A program made the translations under genes and the position numbers. From an archaeon (GTDB lineage Archaea; Asgardarchaeota; Hermodarchaeia; Hermodarchaeales; Hermodarchaeaceae): a stretch of DNA of 5,723 bases. Below the pieces are notes generated by a model. It was not told where the DNA came from. It did no database searches and worked only from the letters and a program-made list of their open reading frames with translations. This document shows positions 1 to 5,723 of the stretch, piece after piece; the first letter of the stretch is position 1, and every line of letters starts with the position of its first letter. Location of the stretch: assembly GCA_016550415.1 (NCBI GenBank), contig JABXGU010000038.1, positions 1-5,723 of the forward strand, in the 5' to 3' direction.

Positions 1-1109
1 CGATGCGCTAATCCTCCCATCTCAAGTAACAAACCAGCAAGACCAGTGGATTTTTCGATGAGGCTTGTAGGTCCACCTCCCTTCAAGGCTTCTAGAGCTT
101 CACGTGCTTCAAGGGAGGGACCAATGGCGTGCCCAACTGGTTGACTTCCATATGTAATCGCACAATGTACATTAATGCCTAACTCGTTGCCAACGTGAAT
201 GAAATCATGGCTAAGTTTTCTCGCCTCCTCCATGGTAGTAACCTTGCATCCATTTCCTGTCGGTAAATCAAGAACCAGATAATCGACGCCTGTAGAGAGT
301 TTCTTTGCCATTATTGAGGCAATCATTTGCGGTCGTGGGTCAATCAGAAGTGGGTGTTCGATTCGAATAAACAAATCGTCAGCAGGAGCGAGATTAAGCG
401 AACCACCCCAAACTATGGCAGCGCCTACCTTCTGCACCAGTGAATGTAACTCATCTGCACTGAATTCAACATCCGCTAAAACCTCCATTGTGTCAGCAGT
501 ACCACTTGGACTAGTAATTGCCCGGCTGCTGGTTTTAGGAATTAAGAGACCTGCTGCTGCGACGATTGGTACAATAAGGAGTGAAACCTTGTTACCAGGT
601 ACACCACCTATGCTATGCTTATCAAATACATGATCGCCAAAATCCATCCTTTCTCCTTTTTCAGCGATAGCCTGTGATAGGTGGACCGTTTCATCTAGTG
701 AGAGTCCTACAACTTGTTCTGCTACAAGAAAAGCTGCAATATCAATGTCTGCGAGGCGTCCTGATACCAAATCTTGGACAATTGCACTAATTTCCTCTTT
801 ACCTAAACCTAGTCCATCCATTTTCTTGCGAATAGCGCGGATGGATGTGGGTCTGACATCGCTTGTAACTTCTACTTTTACACCTGATTTAACTCCTAGT
901 TCTCTCTGAACCTCGCTAAGTATGCCCACCTCTCCAGGTTCAACGAGGTCATGAGTGGTTTCAACAATGGCAACGGTCTCCTCCTCCTTATATTGTAGAT
1001 GTACTCGTTCGCCAGCAAACATAGCTAGCAATGTTACATCGGTAGGGTTCAAAAGTATCTTATGAACTCCACCTGTATCGATGTCGATTATCTTCGCTCT
1101 AAGTTTCAA
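1..1109 (-). CDS. deoA: AMP phosphorylase (thymidine phosphorylase family), 5' part, cut by window edge
   Basis: This gene encodes the archaeal AMP phosphorylase, which converts AMP (or CMP/UMP) and phosphate to the free base and ribose-1,5-bisphosphate. With an isomerase and type III RuBisCO, this forms the archaeal nucleotide degradation route in the cytoplasm. I translated 369 codons with no stop; known archaeal enzymes are about 500 residues, so about 130 are missing beyond position 1. Residues 1-85 form the N-terminal domain of the archaeal type. The glycine-rich phosphate site KHSIGGVPGNK is at 164-174. The family signature SSRAITSPSGTADTMEVL lies at 194-211, WGGSLNLAPADD at 234-245, SIMAKK at 265-270, and a TGLAGLLLEMGG segment near 355-366. 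The TTG start at 1109 aligns with the family N-terminus (LKLRAKIIDID); the first internal Met is residue 30. An in-frame TTG at 1124 is an alternative. GGGGAT lies about 8 bases before the start. AMP rather than thymidine specificity is inferred from overall archaeal similarity. Confidence 0.93.
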   Translation of the reverse strand, partial: MKLRAKIIDIDTGGVHKILLNPTDVTLLAMFAGERVHLQYKEEETVAIVETTHDLVEPGEVGILSEVQRELGVKSGVKVEVTSDVRPTSIRAIRKKMDGLGLGKEEISAIVQDLVSGRLADIDIAAFLVAEQVVGLSLDETVHLSQAIAEKGERMDFGDHVFDKHSIGGVPGNKVSLLIVPIVAAAGLLIPKTSSRAITSPSGTADTMEVLADVEFSADELHSLVQKVGAAIVWGGSLNLAPADDLFIRIEHPLLIDPRPQMIASIMAKKLSTGVDYLVLDLPTGNGCKVTTMEEARKLSHDFIHVGNELGINVHCAITYGSQPVGHAIGPSLEAREALEALKGGGPTSLIEKSTGLAGLLLEMGGLAH

Positions 1110-1121
1110 GAATGATATCCC

Positions 1122-1136
1122 CAATAAATAATAATT
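1122..1136 (-). promoter_or_regulatory. Putative TATA box for deoA
   Basis: Read on the minus strand, the stretch AATTATTATTTATTG lies 13-27 bases before the TTG start of deoA in an otherwise less AT-rich gap. Archaeal TATA boxes sit about 25 bases before the transcription start, so this placement would give a leaderless or nearly leaderless deoA transcript. The GGGGAT closer to the start argues instead for a leadered message, perhaps from read-through of the upstream acetyltransferase gene. Assignment is by composition and spacing only. Confidence 0.3.
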
Positions 1137-1197
1137 CTGATTTTTCCTAAGTCGGCTTCTGTTATTGACCCAAGGGCGCTTATAACTCTGTTCACGT

Positions 1198-1692
1198 CTA
1201 TGTATTTAGTGCCATTAGAATGGCGTCATCACCATTTCTGTAATACGCCTTAAGTGTTCGAACTCGTGAAAATCCTAAACTTTCGTATAGGCAAATTGCG
1301 GGCTTATTGGTTATCCTGACCTCAAGGATTACTTCTTTGGCATCATATCTTGATTTCAATGCCTCAAGGGATTGCTGAACAAGTTGAGTTCCAAGACCCT
1401 TTCGCCTATGGCGTGATAGAACTGACACACTAACTATATGACCTCTTCGTATCCAACGGAGGGCAAAATGTGAAACCCCGCTTTCCATACGGCACATGCA
1501 ATATCCAACGATTTTTCCTTCAGCCTCAGCGACAAAGAAAGCCTCTGAATAACGTTCATAGATTTCTCTGAAGAAATATTCGGGATAATTTTCTGGTAGT
1601 GTCTGCAGGTTGATTTGCTCAACGTATGACAAATCTTCAGGTTTTGCTTTACGTATTACAAAGCCCTGCAATTGGGTCAAGACTATCAACAA
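1198..1692 (-). CDS. Archaeal N-terminal protein acetyltransferase, Ard1/NatA (RimI-like GNAT)
   Basis: This 164-residue GNAT enzyme transfers the acetyl group of acetyl-CoA to the alpha-amino group of nascent proteins. It closely resembles Sulfolobus Ard1 in layout. TLPENYPEYFF at 31-41 carries the substrate-loop glutamate (E34). GHIVSVSVLSRHRRKGLG at 84-101 includes the pyrophosphate-binding R-R-K-G-L-G loop. LEVRITNKPAICLYESLGF at 123-141 supplies the conserved Asn129 and Tyr136 of the acetyl-CoA site, and YYRNGDDAILM at 150-160 ends the fold. The length is normal for the family. The start must be non-ATG: the first internal Met is residue 66, and an in-frame TGA lies 36 bases upstream of the TTG at 1692. 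Other TTG codons at residues 2, 5 and 8 are possible; alignment needs the start before FVIRKAKPED. It is divergent from the site-2 protease and co-directional with deoA, 88 bases upstream of it. The exact substrate sequences acetylated cannot be read here. Confidence 0.92.
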   Translation of the reverse strand: MLIVLTQLQGFVIRKAKPEDLSYVEQINLQTLPENYPEYFFREIYERYSEAFFVAEAEGKIVGYCMCRMESGVSHFALRWIRRGHIVSVSVLSRHRRKGLGTQLVQQSLEALKSRYDAKEVILEVRITNKPAICLYESLGFSRVRTLKAYYRNGDDAILMALNT

Positions 1693-1713
1693 ACTAGGGG
1701 GTAGATATTTCGC

Positions 1714-1725
1714 ATAAAAATTTAT
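1714..1725 (-). promoter_or_regulatory. Putative TATA box for the acetyltransferase gene, suggesting a leaderless mRNA
   Basis: On the minus strand, AATAAATTTTTAT is centred about 27 bases before the TTG at 1692. That is the usual distance from an archaeal TATA box to the transcription start. No Shine-Dalgarno-like purine run precedes the TTG; the sequence there is pyrimidine-rich (CTACCCCCTAGT). Together these suggest that transcription starts at or next to the start codon. This is inferred from spacing and composition. The same AT-rich stretch could also be read as a box on the plus strand. Confidence 0.4.
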
Positions 1726-1740
1726 TCACCTGCCAAATCG

Positions 1741-1754
1741 GAAAGGTTTATCTG
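1741..1754 (+). promoter_or_regulatory. Putative BRE/TATA promoter element for the site-2 protease gene
   Basis: GAAAGGTTTATCTG has a purine-rich BRE-like part (GAAAG) followed by a TATA-like TTTATC. Transcription would begin near 1773-1778 and give a leader of about 20 bases. That leader contains GGTG at 1785-1788, which is complementary to the anti-Shine-Dalgarno CACC and lies 7 bases before the TTG start. The element shares a 103-base divergent intergenic region with the acetyltransferase promoter. Called from sequence resemblance only. Confidence 0.4.
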
Positions 1755-1795
1755 CACGTATTCAGTCGCGTGACAGGAAATACCGGTGTGTAATC

Positions 1796-3025
1796 TTGTC
1801 CGAAGAGAACAACCACTCCTACTCGGAATCTCCAGCAAAAGACCCCCAGGACGAAACTCCAACTGAACTGGTGGAATCTCCTGTCACTGACACATTACTC
1901 CTTAAACTCCGTGATATCGTGAAAGAGGAGTTTACAGTTCTTAACGCATACATTGATGTCAGGGATAATCTTCCCATTTTTGTTATTGCTGAAGACGGAC
2001 AAATAAAGGAGCGTTCCCAACGGCTTTCGGAACGCCTTAAACCTCACAAGCTTCTTGCTGTCATTCGCCGAGTGGAACTATTTGAAGGCACTGGCGAACG
2101 TAGTACTGTCATTAAGCTTGCTCCTGCGCCTCCTGAGAGGAAAAAGGGCAGTTACAATGTGAATATTGCCCTCTTTATAATAACAGTAATTGCAGTTCTT
2201 TTCACTGGTTGGTTATTCGCCACAAGTCCCGCCTTGGAATATATTTATACAAATTTTCTGCACGTTTCATACAACCCAATTATAGTGATGGTTGAGTACT
2301 CTGTTGCCATCATGGCTATAATTGGTCTCCATGAATTGGGTCATATCATAGCCAGTCGTGGACATGATATAGATGCCTCACTTCCCTACTTCATTCCTGG
2401 TTTTTACCCATGGGGGACATTCGGTGCTCTCATCGTCCAACGCTCCCCACCACCGAATCGGGATGGGCTTTTTGATCTTGGGATTGCTGGTCCCCTTACT
2501 GGTTTTCTTGTGGCCATCGTCACTGTGGTAATTGGTTTGATGCTCAGCCCAACCATCAGCAGCGCACAAAATGCTCAGCTAGTAGCTTGGTTAAGCAGTC
2601 AGGGTATTGATTCACCCGGATATATCCCACTGCCCCTTCTCTTCGAATTCATTATGTCTCTTTTATACCTGGGTGTTCCTTCGAGCTATACCGTCTATGC
2701 GCATCCCGTTGCATTTGCGGGCTGGGTTGGCTTCGTCATCACAGGTCTCAATTACTTTCCTGTAGGTCAACTCGATGGAGGACATGTCGCCCGTTCACTC
2801 TTTGGCGCAAAATATCACCAGATACTCTCCTTTGTCACCATCTTCATCCTTTTCATACTCGGCTACTGGTTTATGGCAATAATCGTTTTCTTTCTATTCT
2901 CTGGACGTCATCCTGGCCCTGTCGACGATGTGTCTCCTCTAAGTAATAGCAGAAAGATAATCGGCATACTCTCATGGTTTTTACCCGTACTCCTGCTCCC
3001 CCCAATGCCAATGTTATTATGGTAA
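1796..3025 (+). CDS. Site-2 protease family zinc metallopeptidase (M50), EGY-like archaeal type
   Basis: This 409-residue membrane protease should cleave substrates inside the lipid bilayer (regulated intramembrane proteolysis). The zinc motif HELGH is at 179-183, at the end of a hydrophobic segment. The third ligand, Asp327, is in PVGQLDGGHV at 322-331. The segment PYFIPGFYPWGTFGALIVQR at 197-216 and the following FDLGIAGPLTGF are characteristic of the archaeal and plant chloroplast EGY branch. Residues 1-30 are acidic and Ser/Thr-rich. Residues 31-112 form a soluble alpha/beta domain ending in a basic PPERKKG just before the first membrane helix. Probable membrane segments are 122-144, 160-178, 226-250, 279-293, 303-320, 343-369 and 386-408. 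No signal peptide or PDZ domain is seen. The TTG start at 1796 is secure: the first internal Met is residue 165, and there is an in-frame TAA at 1715 with no ATG/GTG/TTG between. Substrates are unknown; no anti-sigma-like partner is nearby. Confidence 0.93.
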   Translation: MSEENNHSYSESPAKDPQDETPTELVESPVTDTLLLKLRDIVKEEFTVLNAYIDVRDNLPIFVIAEDGQIKERSQRLSERLKPHKLLAVIRRVELFEGTGERSTVIKLAPAPPERKKGSYNVNIALFIITVIAVLFTGWLFATSPALEYIYTNFLHVSYNPIIVMVEYSVAIMAIIGLHELGHIIASRGHDIDASLPYFIPGFYPWGTFGALIVQRSPPPNRDGLFDLGIAGPLTGFLVAIVTVVIGLMLSPTISSAQNAQLVAWLSSQGIDSPGYIPLPLLFEFIMSLLYLGVPSSYTVYAHPVAFAGWVGFVITGLNYFPVGQLDGGHVARSLFGAKYHQILSFVTIFILFILGYWFMAIIVFFLFSGRHPGPVDDVSPLSNSRKIIGILSWFLPVLLLPPMPMLLW

Positions 3026-3031
3026 GCAGAG

Positions 3032-3055
3032 GAAGACTTCAACCTAAGAGTCTTC
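3032..3055. terminator. Hairpin between convergent genes, possible bidirectional terminator
   Basis: GAAGACT at 3032-3038 and AGTCTTC at 3049-3055 form a perfect 7-bp stem around a 10-base loop, extendable by G-T wobble pairs. It lies 7 bases after the protease stop codon and 27 bases before the end of the convergent larA gene, so it is placed where a shared terminator would be. There is no strong T-run on either side, which archaeal termination usually relies on. The structure is certain; the function is a guess. Confidence 0.35.
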
Positions 3056-3081
3056 TATGGAACGTTTACGGTCATTGAATG

Positions 3082-4338
3082 CTAGGGCGCAGAAGGAAGG
3101 ACTTCAGTAGCGTGTGGCATCGCCCAGACAGTGGCGTCATTTCCCAATTTTTCAAGGGCAGCAACTAGAGCGTCGTTGGCTGTTTTGAAAGGCGTCATAT
3201 GGTAATATTCTCTTACTTCATCTGGCTTAAGTGTGGATACAAGAAATAGGTCTGCATGTTCTGCTGCTCTGGCCAAATAGTAGCTTTTGTGGCCACCCAT
3301 TATGAAGTTGGTCCGTATCTGCTGATCCAAGTCTTCAAGTGTAGGGTAATCGTGTGCCCATTGCTCGAAAACCTTATGCCCGATTCCTTCACGGCATTCA
3401 AGTAAGTTAATGATGATACCGCCCTTCTTTACTGCATGGAGTGCATTGTCTGTTGCCTTGTATGCCTGGTACAAATCAATATCCTTGGGAAATCCTGAAC
3501 TTGCTATAACAATATCCGCGCGCTCCTTAATTGGAACACGTCCATACTGATCTACAAGTTTGGTACCTTGTATCCATGCTTTCTCAAGATCGCCAGCGAA
3601 GGCCGCAACGATTTCCTTCTGAGTGTTGCGGACAAAGTTGACAATGAAATCAACACGTGCTAAACGAGCTGCTTCTATCATGTCAAGATGGATTGGATTT
3701 CCCTCCAGATTACCTGTAATTGCCTTCGGATGGGTCAACATACCATGGTTCTTATTGATGGTCTTTCTGCTACTAACTGCGGGTAAGATACTTTTACGCC
3801 CACCCCCGAAGCCTGCGTAGTAATGGTAACCTATGTCCCCTGTTAATAGGTGCAAATCTGCATCGTAGAATATACGGTTAATATCCACCTCTGTATCATA
3901 GGAGGTTTTACCAACATGAACTTGATCATTAGCATCACAGTCGTGAACAATCATTCGGTGTTTATGGCAACTCACATCACTGAGAAGTTGTCTCTGTTCC
4001 TCTGGCGTAGTGGCTCTGTGTGTTCCAGTTCCAAAAATAATGGTCACATCCTCCTCCTGAACACCTGCTGCCAATAATTGGTCAAGCAACGGATTAACAA
4101 GAATGGCACAAGGCAACCCACGAGTATGATCATCAACAACAATAGCCGCTTTTTGACCAGCTTCAGCAATTTCCGTCAAAGGAGGAGTACCTATCGGCTT
4201 AGAAACCGCATCCATAACCACCTTAACAGGATTTCCCGTTCCTGAAACCGACTTTGCATCCAAAACACCTAATAAATTACGTTCCGGAATTTCCAATGAC
4301 AACTTCTCTGAACCAAATGGAAAAGACACCTTGGTCAT
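3082..4338 (-). CDS. larA: LarA-family nickel-pincer 2-hydroxyacid racemase (lactate racemase homologue)
   Basis: This is a LarA-family (DUF2088) enzyme, which racemises or epimerises a 2-hydroxyacid by hydride transfer using the nickel-pincer nucleotide (NPN) cofactor. Numbering from the upstream TTG at 4356 (424 residues), every key residue of Lactiplantibacillus plantarum LarA has a counterpart at matching spacing. DDHTR is at 75-79 and GTGTHR at 109-114 (His113). HYYAGFGGGRKSILP at 178-192 carries His178 and Lys188, the lysine that bonds the cofactor. KNHG contains His204. YQAYK at 296-300 carries Gln297 and Lys300. I prefer the ATG at 4338 (418 residues) because GTGAT lies 3 bases before it and the protein then starts MTKVSF, close to the family N-terminus. 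The maturation genes larB, larC and larE are not in view. It follows top6A in the same direction and converges on the protease gene. The exact substrate is uncertain, since the family also includes malate and other 2-hydroxyacid enzymes. Confidence 0.88.
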   Translation of the reverse strand: MTKVSFPFGSEKLSLEIPERNLLGVLDAKSVSGTGNPVKVVMDAVSKPIGTPPLTEIAEAGQKAAIVVDDHTRGLPCAILVNPLLDQLLAAGVQEEDVTIIFGTGTHRATTPEEQRQLLSDVSCHKHRMIVHDCDANDQVHVGKTSYDTEVDINRIFYDADLHLLTGDIGYHYYAGFGGGRKSILPAVSSRKTINKNHGMLTHPKAITGNLEGNPIHLDMIEAARLARVDFIVNFVRNTQKEIVAAFAGDLEKAWIQGTKLVDQYGRVPIKERADIVIASSGFPKDIDLYQAYKATDNALHAVKKGGIIINLLECREGIGHKVFEQWAHDYPTLEDLDQQIRTNFIMGGHKSYYLARAAEHADLFLVSTLKPDEVREYYHMTPFKTANDALVAALEKLGNDATVWAMPHATEVLPSAP

Positions 4339-4790
4339 GATATCACGCTCAATCAAGCATCCACAAATAGCACAGACAATATTACGTACAAAAGAATTCT
4401 GGCTGCACCAGCCAAATTAGCTATAGATTTTGAAGGCACCTAAAGGATACCCTGTTTCTGAAGCTTCTCAATTTCCTCAAATTTCTTTGGTAAATACTCC
4501 TCAGTAACATAACTCAAACCATACCGGCTAAAAGCCTGCTGCTCCGCCTTCCGACCATGCTTAAGAAAAAGCTCCAATTCTTTCTGCCAAAACTTAGACT
4601 GATAACGTGGATCCTCCTGAAGCTGCTGAGTACGCCTACGATCAACATCAGTAAACGGATCACTAGGCAATTTATACTTAGTAATATCAGAAGCCCAAAC
4701 ACCCATCCAAATTGCATCAGGCGTTGCTAACCCACGCAAATGAGCAGCTGAGGCACTACCAGAAATAATAACCTGCGCGATGTGAACTCC
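4020..4790. other. Compositionally distinct block crossing the top6A 3' end and larA 5' end
   Basis: In this stretch both genes prefer T-ending codons, and the plus strand is rich in A and C (about 57-68% in most 60-base rows by hand count). Just to the right, in 4801-5100, A+C falls to roughly 27-33% in the rows counted. The 21 codons ending at the first Asp of DPWG have 14 C-ending and 1 T-ending; 21 codons starting shortly after it have 13 T-ending and 1 C-ending. The left edge, near His113 of larA, is softer. Both reading frames cross the edges intact, so the block is not an insertion. Confidence 0.6.
4389..4417 (-). terminator. Hairpin with T-rich tail after top6A, possible terminator
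   Basis: On the minus strand, TGGCTG-gtg-CAGCCA (4414 down to 4400) forms a 6-bp stem with a 3-base loop. It is followed by GAATTCTTTTG. It starts 25 bases past the top6A stop codon and about 50 bases before the larA start. A stem plus a short T-rich tail could end top6A transcripts or lower read-through into larA. The stem is short, so this is tentative. Confidence 0.35.
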
Positions 4791-5723
4791 CCAAGGGTCT
4801 GCATCGACGAAGAGGTAGGTGGGGAGGTTTAGTTCGTATCGGAGTCTTCGGATGATGCGGCGTACGCTGCGTGGTGCTTGTCCTGCTGTGTGGATTAGTA
4901 TTGCATTATGTTTTTCGTAGACGCCGTCTTCGACGAATCGGGTGAACATACCGCCGGATTCGATGGCTATTACCTTGTTTGCTTTGCATTTGATGAATTT
5001 TGCAGAGGTTAGATAGGGTCCAACCATGAGACCATCTGGGTGGTCGGTTAGGTTTACTCGTCGTCCAGCGTATTTCTGGGGTGCTGTGTATTCGATGGTG
5101 AGGTCGCCATACATTGCTGCCCTGTCCTCTGGAAAGACTCCGAAGGTTTCACGGGGTGTTTTGAGTTTTGCTTCCACATCTGTGATGGTTGTGTCGCTTT
5201 CACTTTGGTTGGTGAATTTAACTCCGAACCCGAAGGATTGGTAGTAGATATCCCGTAAGGTACTGGATTTTGTTTCTCCCATGAGTTGTCGGAGAAATCG
5301 CATGACCCAGATGAGCTGGCTGAAACTTCGAATTTGTCCTACGTTGCGTGTTGAACGGGTTACTGTTTTGTCTGCAAGAACATATTGGCCAAGGGCTTTG
5401 TCAAAACGGATATTACTCGTGCTTCGTCTTGGTATTTCTATTTGGGGAAATTGACCTTTTGTTAGGATACCGTATAGTGTCGTTCCAATTGTACGCAAAT
5501 CCTTTTGAGCTTGATCTGGTGTTATCTTTTCTTCTTCGAATGCTTTTGGTTCTCTTTTAATGCGGCGAAGACGTTGGGCTTCAGCGGATGCGAGTCTCCA
5601 TTCTAGTCTCCCTTTTTGTTTACGAGTTTCTATTAGGCCTTCATCTTCTAACTTCTTTAGAACACGACGTATTCTCCTTGCATCAATCTTTAACTTCTTA
5701 GCAATTGATTTTGTAGTCTTCCA
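4440..5723 (-). CDS. top6A: DNA topoisomerase VI subunit A with extra N-terminal winged-helix segment, 5' end outside window
   Basis: This is the DNA-cleaving subunit of type IIB topoisomerase VI (Spo11 family), which acts with the ATPase subunit B as an A2B2 complex to relax and decatenate DNA. Visible residues number 427, counted from the right edge. Canonical domains begin near residue 70. IEIPRRSTSNI is at 95-105. The 5Y-CAP domain runs roughly 115-170, with LRDIYY at 156-161; the second Tyr (161) matches the Spo11 catalytic tyrosine. The Toprim Mg sites are Glu255 in IAIESGGM and Asp307/Asp309 in VDADPWG. EEYLPKKF near the C-terminus is typical. Known A subunits are about 365-370 residues, so this one is at least 57 longer. 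No ATG, GTG or TTG occurs in frame from 5499 to 5723. The TTG at 5498 would drop the N-terminal helix that the family has before LYGILTKGQFP, so coding should continue past the edge. The top6B gene is not visible. Codon bias changes sharply near 4780. Confidence 0.95.
   Translation of the reverse strand, partial: WKTTKSIAKKLKIDARRIRRVLKKLEDEGLIETRKQKGRLEWRLASAEAQRLRRIKREPKAFEEEKITPDQAQKDLRTIGTTLYGILTKGQFPQIEIPRRSTSNIRFDKALGQYVLADKTVTRSTRNVGQIRSFSQLIWVMRFLRQLMGETKSSTLRDIYYQSFGFGVKFTNQSESDTTITDVEAKLKTPRETFGVFPEDRAAMYGDLTIEYTAPQKYAGRRVNLTDHPDGLMVGPYLTSAKFIKCKANKVIAIESGGMFTRFVEDGVYEKHNAILIHTAGQAPRSVRRIIRRLRYELNLPTYLFVDADPWGVHIAQVIISGSASAAHLRGLATPDAIWMGVWASDITKYKLPSDPFTDVDRRRTQQLQEDPRYQSKFWQKELELFLKHGRKAEQQAFSRYGLSYVTEEYLPKKFEEIEKLQKQGIL
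5580..5723 (-). other. Winged helix-turn-helix-like segment fused in frame to the N-terminus of topoisomerase VI A
   Basis: Visible residues 1-46 of the top6A frame read as a winged helix. Helix 2 is TTKSIAKKLKI, a turn follows (DA), and a basic recognition helix RRIRRVLKKLEDEGLI comes next. A strand-loop-strand wing (ETRKQKGRLEWRLA) ends the unit. The order of small hydrophobics and the KLEDEGLI helix end are typical of MarR/ArsR-like or generic archaeal wHTH proteins. A charged helical linker of about 25 residues (46-72) joins it to the canonical subunit. There is no stop or start codon in the linker. It is distinct from the 5Y-CAP winged helix of the subunit itself, which comes later. The first helix of the unit probably lies outside the window. 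Confidence 0.65.

Noticed and set aside
415..633. Plus-strand open frame of 72 codons
   Set aside because: It lies fully inside the minus-strand AMP phosphorylase gene, whose motifs are clear, and its own translation has no recognisable domain.
1168..1178. Possible hairpin CCCAAGGG in the gap after the acetyltransferase gene
   Set aside because: The arms are only three bases with a two-base loop, too small to form a stable stem, and no T-run follows.
2378..2569. Minus-strand open frame of 63 codons
   Set aside because: It is antisense to the site-2 protease gene over its most conserved segment, so it is a by-product of that coding sequence.
3623..4077. Two plus-strand open frames (3623-3820 and 3850-4077)
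   Set aside because: Both are antisense to conserved parts of larA, including the cofactor lysine region, and show no protein family features.
4339..4356. TTG at 4356 as the start of larA
   Set aside because: It adds only six residues (MIERDI) outside the family alignment and lacks a clear ribosome-binding site, whereas GTGAT precedes the ATG at 4338. It cannot be fully excluded.
5026..5560. Plus-strand open frames, one of them hydrophobic (5348-5560)
   Set aside because: They are antisense to top6A. The hydrophobic look comes from reading a charged, Lys/Glu/Arg-rich coding strand backwards.
1..5723. A defence system, CRISPR array or mobile element
   Set aside because: I saw no spaced repeats, transposase or integrase motifs, terminal inverted repeats or toxin-antitoxin pairs. 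All long coding stretches match housekeeping or metabolic families.

Overview
The window reads as a piece of an archaeal chromosome. Its five genes are all typical of archaea: an archaeal AMP phosphorylase, an Ard1/NatA-type N-terminal acetyltransferase, an EGY-like archaeal site-2 protease, a LarA-family nickel-pincer racemase, and the A subunit of DNA topoisomerase VI. At least three of the five must start at TTG, because no ATG or GTG fits. AT-rich boxes lie about 25 bases before some starts, as expected for archaeal TATA boxes, and two transcripts may be leaderless. The mixed codon use and this gene set would fit an Asgard (for example Thorarchaeota-like) or related uncultured lineage, but placement within the archaea is a guess.

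Layout, left to right. Positions 1-1109 (minus) hold the first 369 codons of AMP phosphorylase, cut by the left edge. Positions 1198-1692 (minus) hold the acetyltransferase, 88 bases upstream of deoA and co-directional with it. A 103-base divergent promoter region (1693-1795) separates it from the site-2 protease (1796-3025, plus). A short convergent gap (3026-3081) contains a hairpin. The LarA-family gene (3082-4338, minus) follows, then a 101-base gap with a second hairpin. Last is top6A (4440-5723, minus), cut by the right edge and lying upstream of larA in the same direction.

The genes do not look like one pathway. They cover nucleotide salvage (AMP to ribose-1,5-bisphosphate), N-terminal protein acetylation, membrane proteolysis, 2-hydroxyacid racemisation and DNA topology. 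Most of the window is ordinary chromosomal housekeeping; I see no mobile element, CRISPR array, tRNA or rRNA gene.

Two things stand out. First, the top6A reading frame continues upstream of the canonical protein into a winged-helix-like DNA-binding segment with no start codon in sight, so the topoisomerase subunit appears to carry an extra N-terminal wHTH. Second, codon use changes abruptly inside top6A near 4770-4790, exactly at the conserved DPWG motif. A block of about 770 bases (roughly 4020-4790) spanning the 3' third of top6A and the 5' quarter of larA has T-ending codons. This suggests recombination between diverged strains, or a chimeric assembly.
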